This document shows positions 1-6,431 of a stretch of DNA of 23,173 nucleotides, one piece after another; the first letter of the stretch is position 1, and every line of letters begins with the position of its first letter. Both the position numbers and the translations under genes were made by a program. The notes beneath the pieces were generated by a model. The model was not told the DNA's origin. It saw only the letters and a list, made by a program, of their open reading frames with translations, and searched no databases. Origin of the DNA: Enterobacteriaceae bacterium UBA5654. GTDB lineage: Bacteria; Pseudomonadota; Gammaproteobacteria; Enterobacterales; Enterobacteriaceae. Location: contig DIJC01000011.1 of assembly GCA_002421005.1 (NCBI GenBank), positions 68,942-92,114 on the forward strand, in the 5' to 3' direction.

Positions 1-21
1 CCTCTCCCTGCGGGAGAGGGG
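1..21. repeat. GC-rich palindromic repeat, copy 1
   Basis: CCTCTCCC and GGGAGAGG form an 8-bp inverted repeat around TGC. The same palindrome recurs at 148-168, and each copy is followed by an AGGGAGAGGGAGAA tail (here at about 54-67, after an interposed segment of about 32 bp). Intergenic palindromes of this CCCTCTCCC...GGGAGAGGG kind resemble REP-type elements of enterobacteria; assignment to a named family is inference. The copy may extend beyond the left edge. Confidence 0.6.
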
Positions 22-147
22 CGGCTCTGTACCCGCACCAGCCGTTAGCCCTCAGGGAGAGGGAGAAAAGCGGCACCGGGCTTAACGCTGAACTTCGTTG
101 TACGCGGAAAAAACCGACACCAGACGCCACCACGACCCCGGACGGTT

Positions 148-184
148 CCCTCTCCCTGCGGGAGAGGGGTAGGGAGAGGGAGAA
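148..184. repeat. GC-rich palindromic repeat, copy 2 with tail
   Basis: A perfect 9-bp inverted repeat, CCCTCTCCC (148-156) and GGGAGAGGG (160-168), surrounds TGC and is followed by GT and an AGGGAGAGGGAGAA tail at 171-184. It is the second copy of the element at 1-21 and lies 40 bp beyond the end of rep. No coding potential is seen. A REP-like intergenic element is the best description. Confidence 0.6.
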
Positions 185-194
185 GTTTTCCCCC

Positions 195-211
195 AGCCGG
201 GCATCCCGGCT
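195..211 (-). terminator. hairpin downstream of rep
   Basis: AGCCGGG (195-201) and CCCGGCT (205-211) form a 7-bp perfect stem with a 3-base loop, starting 14 bases after the rep stop codon. On the minus strand it is followed by GGGGGAAAACTT rather than a T-run, so it is at best a weak intrinsic terminator, or an mRNA 3'-end stabiliser. Confidence 0.4.
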
Positions 212-225
212 TCAGAGAGTCCGGG

Positions 226-2244
226 TTATTTTTTTGCCGCCGCCATCATCGCCTTAAGACTGGCGAGATGGCTTTGCCCTTTCTGCATCCGCTCCTCTGC
301 GGTCACCACCTTGCGCTCCTGCTCCCAGAGCAAATCATCCTGCGGTAGCTCCAGTAAAAAACGACTCGGCTCCGGGCGTACCAGTTCGCCGTACTGACGG
401 CGCTCTTTGCACAGCGTGAAGATCAGCTCCTTCTGCGCTCTGGTAATGCCTACATAGGCCAGACGGCGCTCTTCATCCACGTTATCTTCGTCAATGCTGC
501 TCTGATGCGGCAACAACCCTTCTTCCATGCCGACCAGAAACACATACGGGAACTCCAGACCTTTTGAGGCGTGCAGGGTCATAAGCTGCACCTGATCGAG
601 ATCTTCTTCGCTCTCGCCGCGCTCCATCATGTCGCGCAGGGTAAAGCGCGTCACTACCTGGGTGAGGGTCATCGGATCGTCAATTTCACTGCCTTCCAGC
701 ATTTCCGTCATCCAGCTAAAAAGCTGATTAACGTTTTTCATGCGCATCTCCGCCGCTTTCGGGCTGGGCGACGTTTCATACAGCCAGGATTCGTAATCAA
801 TCCCGTGGATCAGATCGCGCACGGCGGCGACCGGCTCGCGCTCGGCCAGCCGCTGCACTTCCCCCAGCCAATGAGTGAAGCGGGTGAGTGATTCATAGCC
901 GCGCCCGCTTAAGGTCTGCGTCAGCCCCATATCAAAACTGGCGGTGAACAGACTTTTATTGCGCCCGTTCGCCCACTCGCCCAGCTTTTTCAGCGTGGCC
1001 GAGCCAATTTCGCGCTTCGGCGTATTCACGATCCGCAGGAATGCGCTATCGTCGTCGGGGTTAGTCAGCACCCGCAGATAGGCCAGCAGATCCTTAATTT
1101 CCGGGCGCGAGAAAAACGAGGTGCCGCCAGAGATTTTGTACGGAATGCGGTTTTGCATCAGGAATTTTTCAAACACCCGCGACTGGTGGTTGCCGCGATA
1201 TAAAATCGCGTAGTCTTTATATTCGGTTTTATTGACGAAGTGATGGGCGATGAGCTCGCCGGTCACGCGCTCGGCTTCATGCTCTTCATTATTCGCGCTA
1301 AGGACTTTCAGCTCCGTCCCATAACCCAGTTCGGAAAACAGACGCTTTTCGAAAACGTGCGGGTTATTGGCGATCAGAATGTTGGCCGCCTTCAGAATGC
1401 GCCCGGAGGAGCGGTAGTTCTGCTCCAGCTTAACCACCTGAAGCGCCGGGAAATCCTGGCTTAGCAGCACCAGGTTCTGCGGACGCGCGCCGCGCCAGGA
1501 ATAGATCGACTGGTCGTCGTCGCCCACCACCGTAAAGCGTGCGCGGTTGCCCACCAGCAGCTTCACCAGTTCATACTGGCTGGTGTTGGTATCCTGGTAT
1601 TCATCCACCAGCAGGTAGCGGATTTTGTTCTGCCAGCGCTCGCGGACCTCTTCATTGCGCTGAAGCAGCAGCGTCGGCAGCAGGATCAGGTCGTCGAAAT
1701 CCAGCACGTTGCAGGCTTTCATGTGCGCATCGTACAGCCCGTAGCAGTGGGCGAAGAGGCGATCCCGCTCGCCTATGGCCTGCGCAGCGGCCTGGGCGGG
1801 CGTCAGCAGATCGTTTTTCCAGTTGGAGATCGTCGAGATCAGCTGCTGTAGCACTACCTTATCGTCTTCAATCAGCCCTTCGCTGAGTTCCTTAAGCAGC
1901 GCGACCTGATCGGTATCGTCAAACAACGAGAAATTGGATTTCATCCCAAGCGCAGCGTACTCGCGCTTGATGACCTCCAGCCCCAGCGTATGGAAAGTGG
2001 AGATCATCAGCCCGCGCGCCTCTTTGCGTCCCAGCGTCTGCGCCACACGCTCTTTCATCTCGCGCGCCGCTTTATTGGTAAACGTCACCGCCGCGATATG
2101 CCGCGCCTGATAGCCGCAGCCACGGATCAGATGGGCGATTTTATTGGTGATGACGCGGGTTTTGCCGGAGCCAGCACCCGCCAGCACCAGGCAGGGTCCG
2201 GTGACAAATTCGACGGCTTGTTGTTGTCCGGGGTTTAAACGCAT
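226..2244 (-). CDS. rep: ATP-dependent DNA helicase Rep
   Basis: Superfamily 1A 3'-5' DNA helicase that travels with the replisome and clears protein roadblocks ahead of replication forks. The 672-residue product starts MRLNPGQQQA and matches E. coli Rep (673 residues) nearly throughout. Visible motifs are the Walker A GAGSGKT with Lys28, the Walker B DEYQD near residue 215, GDDDQSIYSWRG (motif III), the QNYRSS motif, and VQLMTLHASKGLEF followed by VGITRA (motifs V and VI). An in-frame GTG three codons upstream (2253) is possible, but the ATG at 2244 gives the conserved N-terminus. The gene is divergent from ppiC, as in E. coli. The C-terminal tail (LKAMMAAAKK) differs slightly from K-12. Confidence is very high. 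Confidence 0.98.
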   Translation of the reverse strand: MRLNPGQQQAVEFVTGPCLVLAGAGSGKTRVITNKIAHLIRGCGYQARHIAAVTFTNKAAREMKERVAQTLGRKEARGLMISTFHTLGLEVIKREYAALGMKSNFSLFDDTDQVALLKELSEGLIEDDKVVLQQLISTISNWKNDLLTPAQAAAQAIGERDRLFAHCYGLYDAHMKACNVLDFDDLILLPTLLLQRNEEVRERWQNKIRYLLVDEYQDTNTSQYELVKLLVGNRARFTVVGDDDQSIYSWRGARPQNLVLLSQDFPALQVVKLEQNYRSSGRILKAANILIANNPHVFEKRLFSELGYGTELKVLSANNEEHEAERVTGELIAHHFVNKTEYKDYAILYRGNHQSRVFEKFLMQNRIPYKISGGTSFFSRPEIKDLLAYLRVLTNPDDDSAFLRIVNTPKREIGSATLKKLGEWANGRNKSLFTASFDMGLTQTLSGRGYESLTRFTHWLGEVQRLAEREPVAAVRDLIHGIDYESWLYETSPSPKAAEMRMKNVNQLFSWMTEMLEGSEIDDPMTLTQVVTRFTLRDMMERGESEEDLDQVQLMTLHASKGLEFPYVFLVGMEEGLLPHQSSIDEDNVDEERRLAYVGITRAQKELIFTLCKERRQYGELVRPEPSRFLLELPQDDLLWEQERKVVTAEERMQKGQSHLASLKAMMAAAKK

Positions 2245-2289
2245 AGGTATCACTCAATGAAAGTCGGGAGGGAGGAAAAAGTGCGTGGT

Positions 2290-2319
2290 AGTATAGCGAG
2301 CGTTATCTACACCACTCAA
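2290..2319 (-). promoter_or_regulatory. predicted rep promoter
   Basis: On the minus strand TTGAGT (2319-2314), an 18-bp spacer and TATACT (2295-2290) give a good sigma-70 match about 45 bp upstream of the rep start codon. It lies in the 84-bp rep/ppiC divergent region, so it overlaps the 5' flank of ppiC. This is a prediction by pattern only. Confidence 0.5.
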
Positions 2320-2328
2320 GGCACGATC

Positions 2329-2610
2329 ATGGCAAAAACAGCGGCAGCAATGCATATCCTTGTTAAAGAAGAGAAACTGGCTTTAGATCTTCTGGAGCAG
2401 ATTAAAAACGGCGGCGACTTCGAGAAGCTGGCGAAAAAACACTCTACCTGTCCGTCAGGCAAGAAAGGCGGTCACTTAGGCGAGTTCCGTCAGGGCCAGA
2501 TGGTTCCGGCGTTTGATAAAGTGGTTTTCTCCTGCCCGGTGCTGGAGCCAACCGGCCCGCTGCACACACAGTTCGGCTACCACATCATTAAAGTGCTGTA
2601 CCGCAACTGA
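2329..2610 (+). CDS. ppiC: Peptidyl-prolyl cis-trans isomerase C (parvulin)
   Basis: Small cytoplasmic parvulin that catalyses cis-trans isomerisation of X-Pro bonds. The 93-residue product begins MAKTAAAMHILVKEE and matches E. coli PpiC in length and sequence. It is a single PpiC-type rotamase domain with the signature FEKLAKKHSTCPS, a GxLGEFRQGQMVPAFD segment and the terminal HTQFGYHIIKV. The reading frame opens at 2257, but the ATG at 2329 is chosen because AAGG lies 7 bases upstream and it gives the standard N-terminus. In E. coli the next gene is ilvC; here the sugar locus intervenes. It converges on the DeoR-family gene with a 38-bp gap. Confidence 0.96.
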   Translation: MAKTAAAMHILVKEEKLALDLLEQIKNGGDFEKLAKKHSTCPSGKKGGHLGEFRQGQMVPAFDKVVFSCPVLEPTGPLHTQFGYHIIKVLYRN

Positions 2611-2614
2611 TTCG

Positions 2615-2644
2615 CAGGCCCGGGGGTTAACGCCACCGGGCCTG
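2615..2644. terminator. hairpin between ppiC and the DeoR-family gene
   Basis: CAGGCCCGG (2615-2623) pairs perfectly with CCGGGCCTG (2636-2644) across a 12-base loop, and the hairpin fills the gap between two convergent genes. Neither side carries a clear T-run, so termination efficiency is uncertain. It probably serves both directions. Confidence 0.5.
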
Positions 2645-2648
2645 ATGC

Positions 2649-3455
2649 TTAACCTTCTGCTTTCCCGGTGGATTCGCTAAGCACCATCACCCCTCGCGCC
2701 TCGATGCTGGCACGGTCTTCTTCGCTGATGTGGTCGGTGACCAGGATGCTGATATCGCCCACTTCGGCAAATTTGGCGAAAGTGTCGTGGCCAACTTTCT
2801 GCGAATCCACCAGCAGGATGACGTTAGAGGCGCAGGCAATCATCTCTTTTTTCAGATTCGCCTGGCGGACGTCCGGGGTGGTCGCACCGTTTTTCAGCGT
2901 GAAGCCGTTGGCTCCCATAAAGGCTTTATCGATAATCAGCTCCGACAGGCCGCTGTCGCGGTTGAACGGAATAACACAGTGCAGCTTCTGCCGCACCGCA
3001 CCACCGATAATGAAGAGATTCACCACACCGGGGATTTCTTCGAGAATGATGGCAATCTGCAAGTCGTTGGTAATGACCGACAGCCCTTTGCGCTCGCCCA
3101 GCAGCTTCGCCAGCTCCAGCGTCGTGGAGCCGGTATCCAGCAGCAGGGTATCTCCGTCTTCAATCTGTTCCAGCGCCAGCCGGGCAACCTCAACTTTGGC
3201 ATCATGGTTGCGCACGGCCTTTTCGGTCGCCATCATTTCAAGGCCGGTTTTACTGCGGATCAGCACGCCGCCGTGAGTGCGCGTCACCAGTTTTTGCTTT
3301 TCCATCTCGCGAAGATCGTTACGAATCGTCCCGGTCGACACTTTAAAGAGCTGGCACAGTTCGGCAACCGTCGCTTTTTTATGTGTTTCTACATAAGCCA
3401 GAATCGCCTGCTGCCGTTCCTGCGTAAAAAGTTTATCTTCCGAATGGTCGCTCAT
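2649..3455 (-). CDS. DeoR/GlpR-family transcriptional regulator of the sugar locus
   Basis: Probable sugar-phosphate-responsive repressor of 268 residues. The N-terminal DeoR winged helix-turn-helix spans about residues 10-66 (RQQAILAYVETHKKATVAEL, then STGTIRNDLREMEKQ and RTHGG). The C-terminal DeoRC effector domain (about 85-245) has the family's DTGSTTLELA, VITNDLQIA and DKAFMGANGF segments, which bind a phosphorylated sugar ligand. The start at 3455 has GGGA 8 bases upstream. It is last in a left-going run behind the two dehydrogenase genes (32-bp gap) and is probably co-transcribed with them. Local regulation of the flanking PTS and aldolase genes is inferred from position; the ligand is unknown. 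Confidence 0.9.
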   Translation of the reverse strand: MSDHSEDKLFTQERQQAILAYVETHKKATVAELCQLFKVSTGTIRNDLREMEKQKLVTRTHGGVLIRSKTGLEMMATEKAVRNHDAKVEVARLALEQIEDGDTLLLDTGSTTLELAKLLGERKGLSVITNDLQIAIILEEIPGVVNLFIIGGAVRQKLHCVIPFNRDSGLSELIIDKAFMGANGFTLKNGATTPDVRQANLKKEMIACASNVILLVDSQKVGHDTFAKFAEVGDISILVTDHISEEDRASIEARGVMVLSESTGKAEG

Positions 3456-3487
3456 TTTCTTTCCCGAAATGGATAGCCAGCGCAGGA

Positions 3488-4525
3488 CTATAAAACAAAG
3501 CCTGCCTTCAGCGCATTACCCGATTTTGCACAGGTAAAAGCCTGCTGATATTGTTCAAGCGAGAAAGTATGCGTCAAGATCTTTTTCAGATTAATTTGCC
3601 CGTTCGCTACCATATTCAGGCTGGCGCGATACTGGCGTAAATTCTGCCCGCTCATTCCGGTGACGCTGATCTGCTTATAGTGAATGATATTGGTGTTCAG
3701 GCTCACCATCTCTTTGCCCGCTGGCAGGCCGCCGAAAAACAGCACCCGGCCATTGAGCGCTGCCAGCTCGAAGGAAAGGGTCTGGATTTCCGGCGTCGAC
3801 GCGGCGGTGATTACCACATCGCAGCCGCGATTTTGCGTGATGCGCATAACCTCCGCTTTGCTGTCGGTACCGCTGACCGGAATAAATTCCGGATCAAACT
3901 CGCACGCCAGCGCCAGCCGTTCCGGGTTGATATCGCTGATTAACACTTTTCCCGCGCCCGCCGCTTTATGCAGCAGGGCGTGCATCAGACCAATTGGCCC
4001 CGCGCCAATCACCAGTACGGTATCTCCGACCTGGGTATGGCAGCGCTCGAAGGCGTTATAGACGCAGGAGAACGGTTCAATCATCGCGCCTTCTTCAAAG
4101 GAGACGTGATCGGGAAGTTCCACGATATTCCCCTGCCGCACCGCCCGCGCCGGGATCACCACGAACTCAGCGAAAGCGCCATTTTTTTGAATACCCAGCG
4201 CCTGAAAATCTTTGCAGGTCTGCGTATTACCGCTCACGCAGCTGTCGCATACGCCGCAGCCGTAGTTGGGTGCAACCGCTACGCGCATACCTTTCACGTA
4301 TGCGCCACTCACCTCGCTACCCACTTCTTCAATGACGCCAGCAAGCTCATGTCCCAGCGTCAGCGCGTGGGGAGAGTTGCGGTGGCCGTTGGCAAACATA
4401 CGCAGATCGGTGCCGCATATCGCCCCGGCTTTGCAGGCGAGCAGGATTTCATCGGGCTGGATCTGCGGTTTTGGCAGTTCAACCAGCTTTAATTCGTTTT
4501 TGGCAAATAACTGAATCGCTTTCAT
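3488..4525 (-). CDS. Zinc-dependent medium-chain alcohol/polyol dehydrogenase
   Basis: NAD(P)-dependent oxidoreductase of the MDR superfamily (sorbitol, threonine and galactitol-phosphate dehydrogenase-like), 345 residues. Predicted catalytic zinc ligands are Cys37 (ICGTD), His59-Glu60 (LGHE) and Glu150 (MIEPF). Structural zinc ligands are Cys90, Cys93, Cys96 and Cys104. The Rossmann nucleotide loop is VIGAGPIGL, about 172-180. An ATG at 4546 extends the frame by seven codons, but the ATG at 4525 is preferred because AGGGG stands 6 bases before it and the upstream ATG has no ribosome site. It follows the Gfo/Idh gene after 13 bp. It probably oxidises a hydroxyl of the imported sugar phosphate or a derivative; the exact substrate cannot be read from sequence. 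Confidence 0.88.
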   Translation of the reverse strand: MKAIQLFAKNELKLVELPKPQIQPDEILLACKAGAICGTDLRMFANGHRNSPHALTLGHELAGVIEEVGSEVSGAYVKGMRVAVAPNYGCGVCDSCVSGNTQTCKDFQALGIQKNGAFAEFVVIPARAVRQGNIVELPDHVSFEEGAMIEPFSCVYNAFERCHTQVGDTVLVIGAGPIGLMHALLHKAAGAGKVLISDINPERLALACEFDPEFIPVSGTDSKAEVMRITQNRGCDVVITAASTPEIQTLSFELAALNGRVLFFGGLPAGKEMVSLNTNIIHYKQISVTGMSGQNLRQYRASLNMVANGQINLKKILTHTFSLEQYQQAFTCAKSGNALKAGFVL

Positions 4526-4538
4526 CGACCGCCCCTTC

Positions 4539-5567
4539 TTATTCATTCAGATTAACAATACGTTTTTCAGTAATGGAGAGATTGCCCGCGTTGACAACTT
4601 TCACGACTTCCAGTCCGTCATTCCCGGACGCTTTTACCGGTGAACCGCTGCGAATGGAGGTGATAAAGGCGGTATCTTCTTCTTCATAGGCTTTGAGAAA
4701 CAGCGTCTGCCAGCTATTCACCGTTTTAGTGATGAGCTGTTTATGCTCGCGGCTGGCGTAGCGCGCGGAGCCTTCCTGTAAATCGCCGACAAACAAAATG
4801 CCGTCGGTGCCGAGGATTTCGACGCGCGAGTCGTAGCCGTAGCCGACCGACACCGCGCCTTCAACGATGCACTGCGTGCCGTTAGTCATGCGCCCGCTTA
4901 AGGTGACGGTATCGTAGTAATCAGGGTGTTTTTCTTTCGCCTCCGGGCAGCGGTAGTTTCCGGCCAGCGCATACACGTCGGCAAAATCCGCACCGGAGAA
5001 CCAGCGCACGGCATCGATGTCGTGGCTGGAGACTTCCGCCAGCGGACCGCCGCTGATGGAGATGTCGTACATCCATGCTTTCGGAATGCTGGGGCCGTGG
5101 GTCAAGGCTTTCACCAGCACCACATCGCCAATCACGCCAGCGTCAATCGCTGCCTTTGCTTCCATAAAATTGCGGTCGAAGCGGCGCATAAAGCCAAGCT
5201 GAAGCTGCACGCCATGCTCCCGGGTGACATCAATCATCTGCTGACACTCTTCCGGCGTCATCGCCATCGGCTTCTCGCAGAAAATGTGTTTTCCGGCGCG
5301 GGCGGCGGCGCAGACAATCTCACAGTGGTATTTGGTCGGCGTGACCACCACGATGGCGTCCACGTCAGGATCGTCAATGGCGGCGCGGTAGTCGGTGTAG
5401 AACGTATTGAGATGCAACTCTTCAGCGGCGGCCTGCGCCACCGATCCAACCGGATCAACCACGGCGACCAGTCTGGCTCCGGCGATCCCACGGGCGTAGT
5501 TTCTGGCGTGGATCATCCCGGCCCTGCCTGCGCCTATGACGGCAATCCCTATTTCCTGCTTGTCCAT
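4539..5567 (-). CDS. Gfo/Idh/MocA-family oxidoreductase
   Basis: NAD(P)-dependent sugar or inositol dehydrogenase-like protein, 342 residues. The N-terminal Rossmann domain has IGAGRAGMIHARNY (about 11-24), and the EKP motif with Lys99 follows at 98-100. The C-terminal alpha/beta domain holds LQLGFMRRFD and SSHDIDAVRW with His182. The family usually has Asp four residues before this His; here it is Glu178. The frame can start at 5582 (MPGG...), but AGGAGG lies just before the ATG at 5567, which gives the typical MDKQEIGIAVIG start. It is first of the left-going operon and diverges from the PTS IIA gene across 186 bp. It resembles inositol 2-dehydrogenases, but nothing else of an inositol pathway is present, so no symbol is given. 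Confidence 0.9.
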   Translation of the reverse strand: MDKQEIGIAVIGAGRAGMIHARNYARGIAGARLVAVVDPVGSVAQAAAEELHLNTFYTDYRAAIDDPDVDAIVVVTPTKYHCEIVCAAARAGKHIFCEKPMAMTPEECQQMIDVTREHGVQLQLGFMRRFDRNFMEAKAAIDAGVIGDVVLVKALTHGPSIPKAWMYDISISGGPLAEVSSHDIDAVRWFSGADFADVYALAGNYRCPEAKEKHPDYYDTVTLSGRMTNGTQCIVEGAVSVGYGYDSRVEILGTDGILFVGDLQEGSARYASREHKQLITKTVNSWQTLFLKAYEEEDTAFITSIRSGSPVKASGNDGLEVVKVVNAGNLSITEKRIVNLNE

Positions 5568-5589
5568 GCATCCTCCTGGCATTTATTGA

Positions 5590-5601
5590 CGTTTATTATC
5601 G
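5590..5601 (+). promoter_or_regulatory. candidate DeoR-family operator half-site (motif A)
   Basis: CGTTTATTATCG lies just downstream of the predicted start of the left-going transcript. It resembles CGTTTATTGTC at 5648-5658 and the element upstream of the aldolase gene. Assigning it to the local DeoR-type regulator is inference. Confidence 0.35.
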
Positions 5602-5618
5602 AAATTTCTGTTATTGCG

Positions 5619-5646
5619 AGTGTAGTCATGAAAAAAACAGTGTCAA
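5619..5646 (-). promoter_or_regulatory. predicted promoter of the dehydrogenase/regulator operon
   Basis: On the minus strand a perfect TTGACA (5646-5641), a 16-bp spacer and TACACT (5624-5619) place a start site about 45 bp before the Gfo/Idh start codon. Candidate operator motifs flank it at 5648-5658 and 5590-5601, which fits repression. Confidence 0.5.
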
Positions 5647-5647
5647 T

Positions 5648-5697
5648 CGTTTATTGTCATTTGATATCGATTAATAAATCGATTACGTGATATCGAT
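5648..5697. promoter_or_regulatory. operator-like region between the divergent sugar operons
   Basis: CGTTTATTGTC (5648-5658) is followed by three ATCGAT boxes at 5666-5671, 5678-5683 and 5692-5697. The first two are part of a perfect 7-bp inverted repeat, ATCGATT/AATCGAT, around AATA. The decamer TGATATCGAT occurs twice, at 5662 and 5688. The clustering between two divergent operons suggests protein-binding sites; the bound protein is not known. A possible -10 for the right-going transcript is GATAAT at 5715-5720, without a good -35. Confidence 0.45.
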
Positions 5698-5753
5698 AAC
5701 ATAAGTCAGAGATTGATAATTCAGACCACACTATCAACCCGCGAGGCAACACG

Positions 5754-6209
5754 ATGTCAATTTTTTCTGCTGAAACCATCATTCTGCAACTGGACGCAAA
5801 AGATAAGCAGGACGCGCTAACCCAAATGGCGAAACGGCTGGAAGCCGCAGGTAAACTCCAGCCGGGAGGATTCGATAACTTTATGTTATCGCTAACGAAA
5901 AGGGAGGAAGAGTTTTCCACTGCGGTGGGCTATGACTACGCGATCCCGCACGGTAAAAGCCAGGCAGTCGCTGTACCAGCGGTGGCGTTTGCCCATCTGA
6001 CGCAGCGCATCCTGTGGGATGAAGAAGAAGACGACCATGCGGAATACCTGTTCATGATCGCCGTTCCCGCCGCCAGCGCCGGGGATGAACACATCAAAAT
6101 CTTAACCCGTCTGGCGACCGCCATCATGGATGATGACTTCAGAGAACAAATTTCCCAGGCAAAGGAAGTTAATGAAATCATTGCGATAATGCACAAGTTT
6201 ACCGACTAA
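5754..6209 (+). CDS. PTS fructose/mannitol-type EIIA component
   Basis: Cytoplasmic phosphotransferase domain that accepts phosphate from HPr and passes it to the IIB domain. The 151-residue product is a single PTS_EIIA type-2 domain. The phosphorylated histidine is His66 in YAIPHGKS, and the preceding segment LTKREEEFSTAVG is typical. The ATG at 5754 has GAGG 8 bases upstream. The next gene, IIBC, starts after an unusually wide 222-bp gap, so it may have its own promoter. It belongs to the right arm of the sugar locus; the substrate is unknown. Confidence 0.92.
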   Translation: MSIFSAETIILQLDAKDKQDALTQMAKRLEAAGKLQPGGFDNFMLSLTKREEEFSTAVGYDYAIPHGKSQAVAVPAVAFAHLTQRILWDEEEDDHAEYLFMIAVPAASAGDEHIKILTRLATAIMDDDFREQISQAKEVNEIIAIMHKFTD

Positions 6210-6227
6210 CCCGCCATTTTTCCTTAT

Positions 6228-6262
6228 AGCAACGGGCGTGCGCTCACGCCCGGATTGTTGCT
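6228..6262 (+). other. hairpin in the IIA-IIBC gap
   Basis: CGGGCGTG (6233-6240) and CACGCCCG (6245-6252) form a perfect 8-bp stem with a CGCT loop. It can be extended by AGCAA/TTGCT beyond an asymmetric bulge. It starts 18 bases after the IIA stop codon. It is not followed by a T-run, so it looks like an RNA-processing or stabilising hairpin, or a weak terminator. Confidence 0.45.
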
Positions 6263-6312
6263 TCCTGTCAAACGTCAGCAAACCAGGATCGTTATCACAA
6301 CAACAAACAAAA

Positions 6313-6343
6313 GAAATTGACAACAAAAAGCACATAAAATAAT
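6313..6343 (+). promoter_or_regulatory. predicted internal promoter before IIBC with operator-like overlap
   Basis: TTGACA (6317-6322) and AATAAT (6338-6343) are separated by 15 bp in an A-rich stretch about 90 bp before IIBC. The -35 lies inside GAAATTGACAACAAAA (6313-6328), whose complement TTTTGTTGTCAATTTC resembles the motif at 5650-5665. Further down, CGTTTATGATT occurs on the minus strand at 6351-6341. The 15-bp spacing is short, so the promoter call is tentative. Confidence 0.4.
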
Positions 6344-6431
6344 CATAAACGAAAAAAGAGGTCAGCAAATTACATTGCCCTACAAACGTGATTTTGCTGG
6401 TCATGATTAGCGTGATCCAGGAGCGAACAAT

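Noticed and set aside
2730..3476. A 248-codon plus-strand frame opposite the DeoR-family gene
   Set aside because: It is the complement of a complete DeoR-family protein with conserved motifs; the antisense translation shows no family resemblance.
5615..5630. TGCGAGTGTAGTCATG as a CRP site between the divergent sugar operons
   Set aside because: Only about seven of ten core bases match the consensus and it lies over the predicted -10 of the left-going promoter; too weak to annotate.
4926..5690. A 254-codon plus-strand frame opposite the Gfo/Idh gene
   Set aside because: It is antisense to a clear oxidoreductase, His/Gly-rich as expected for a shadow frame, and runs through the promoter region of the divergent operons.
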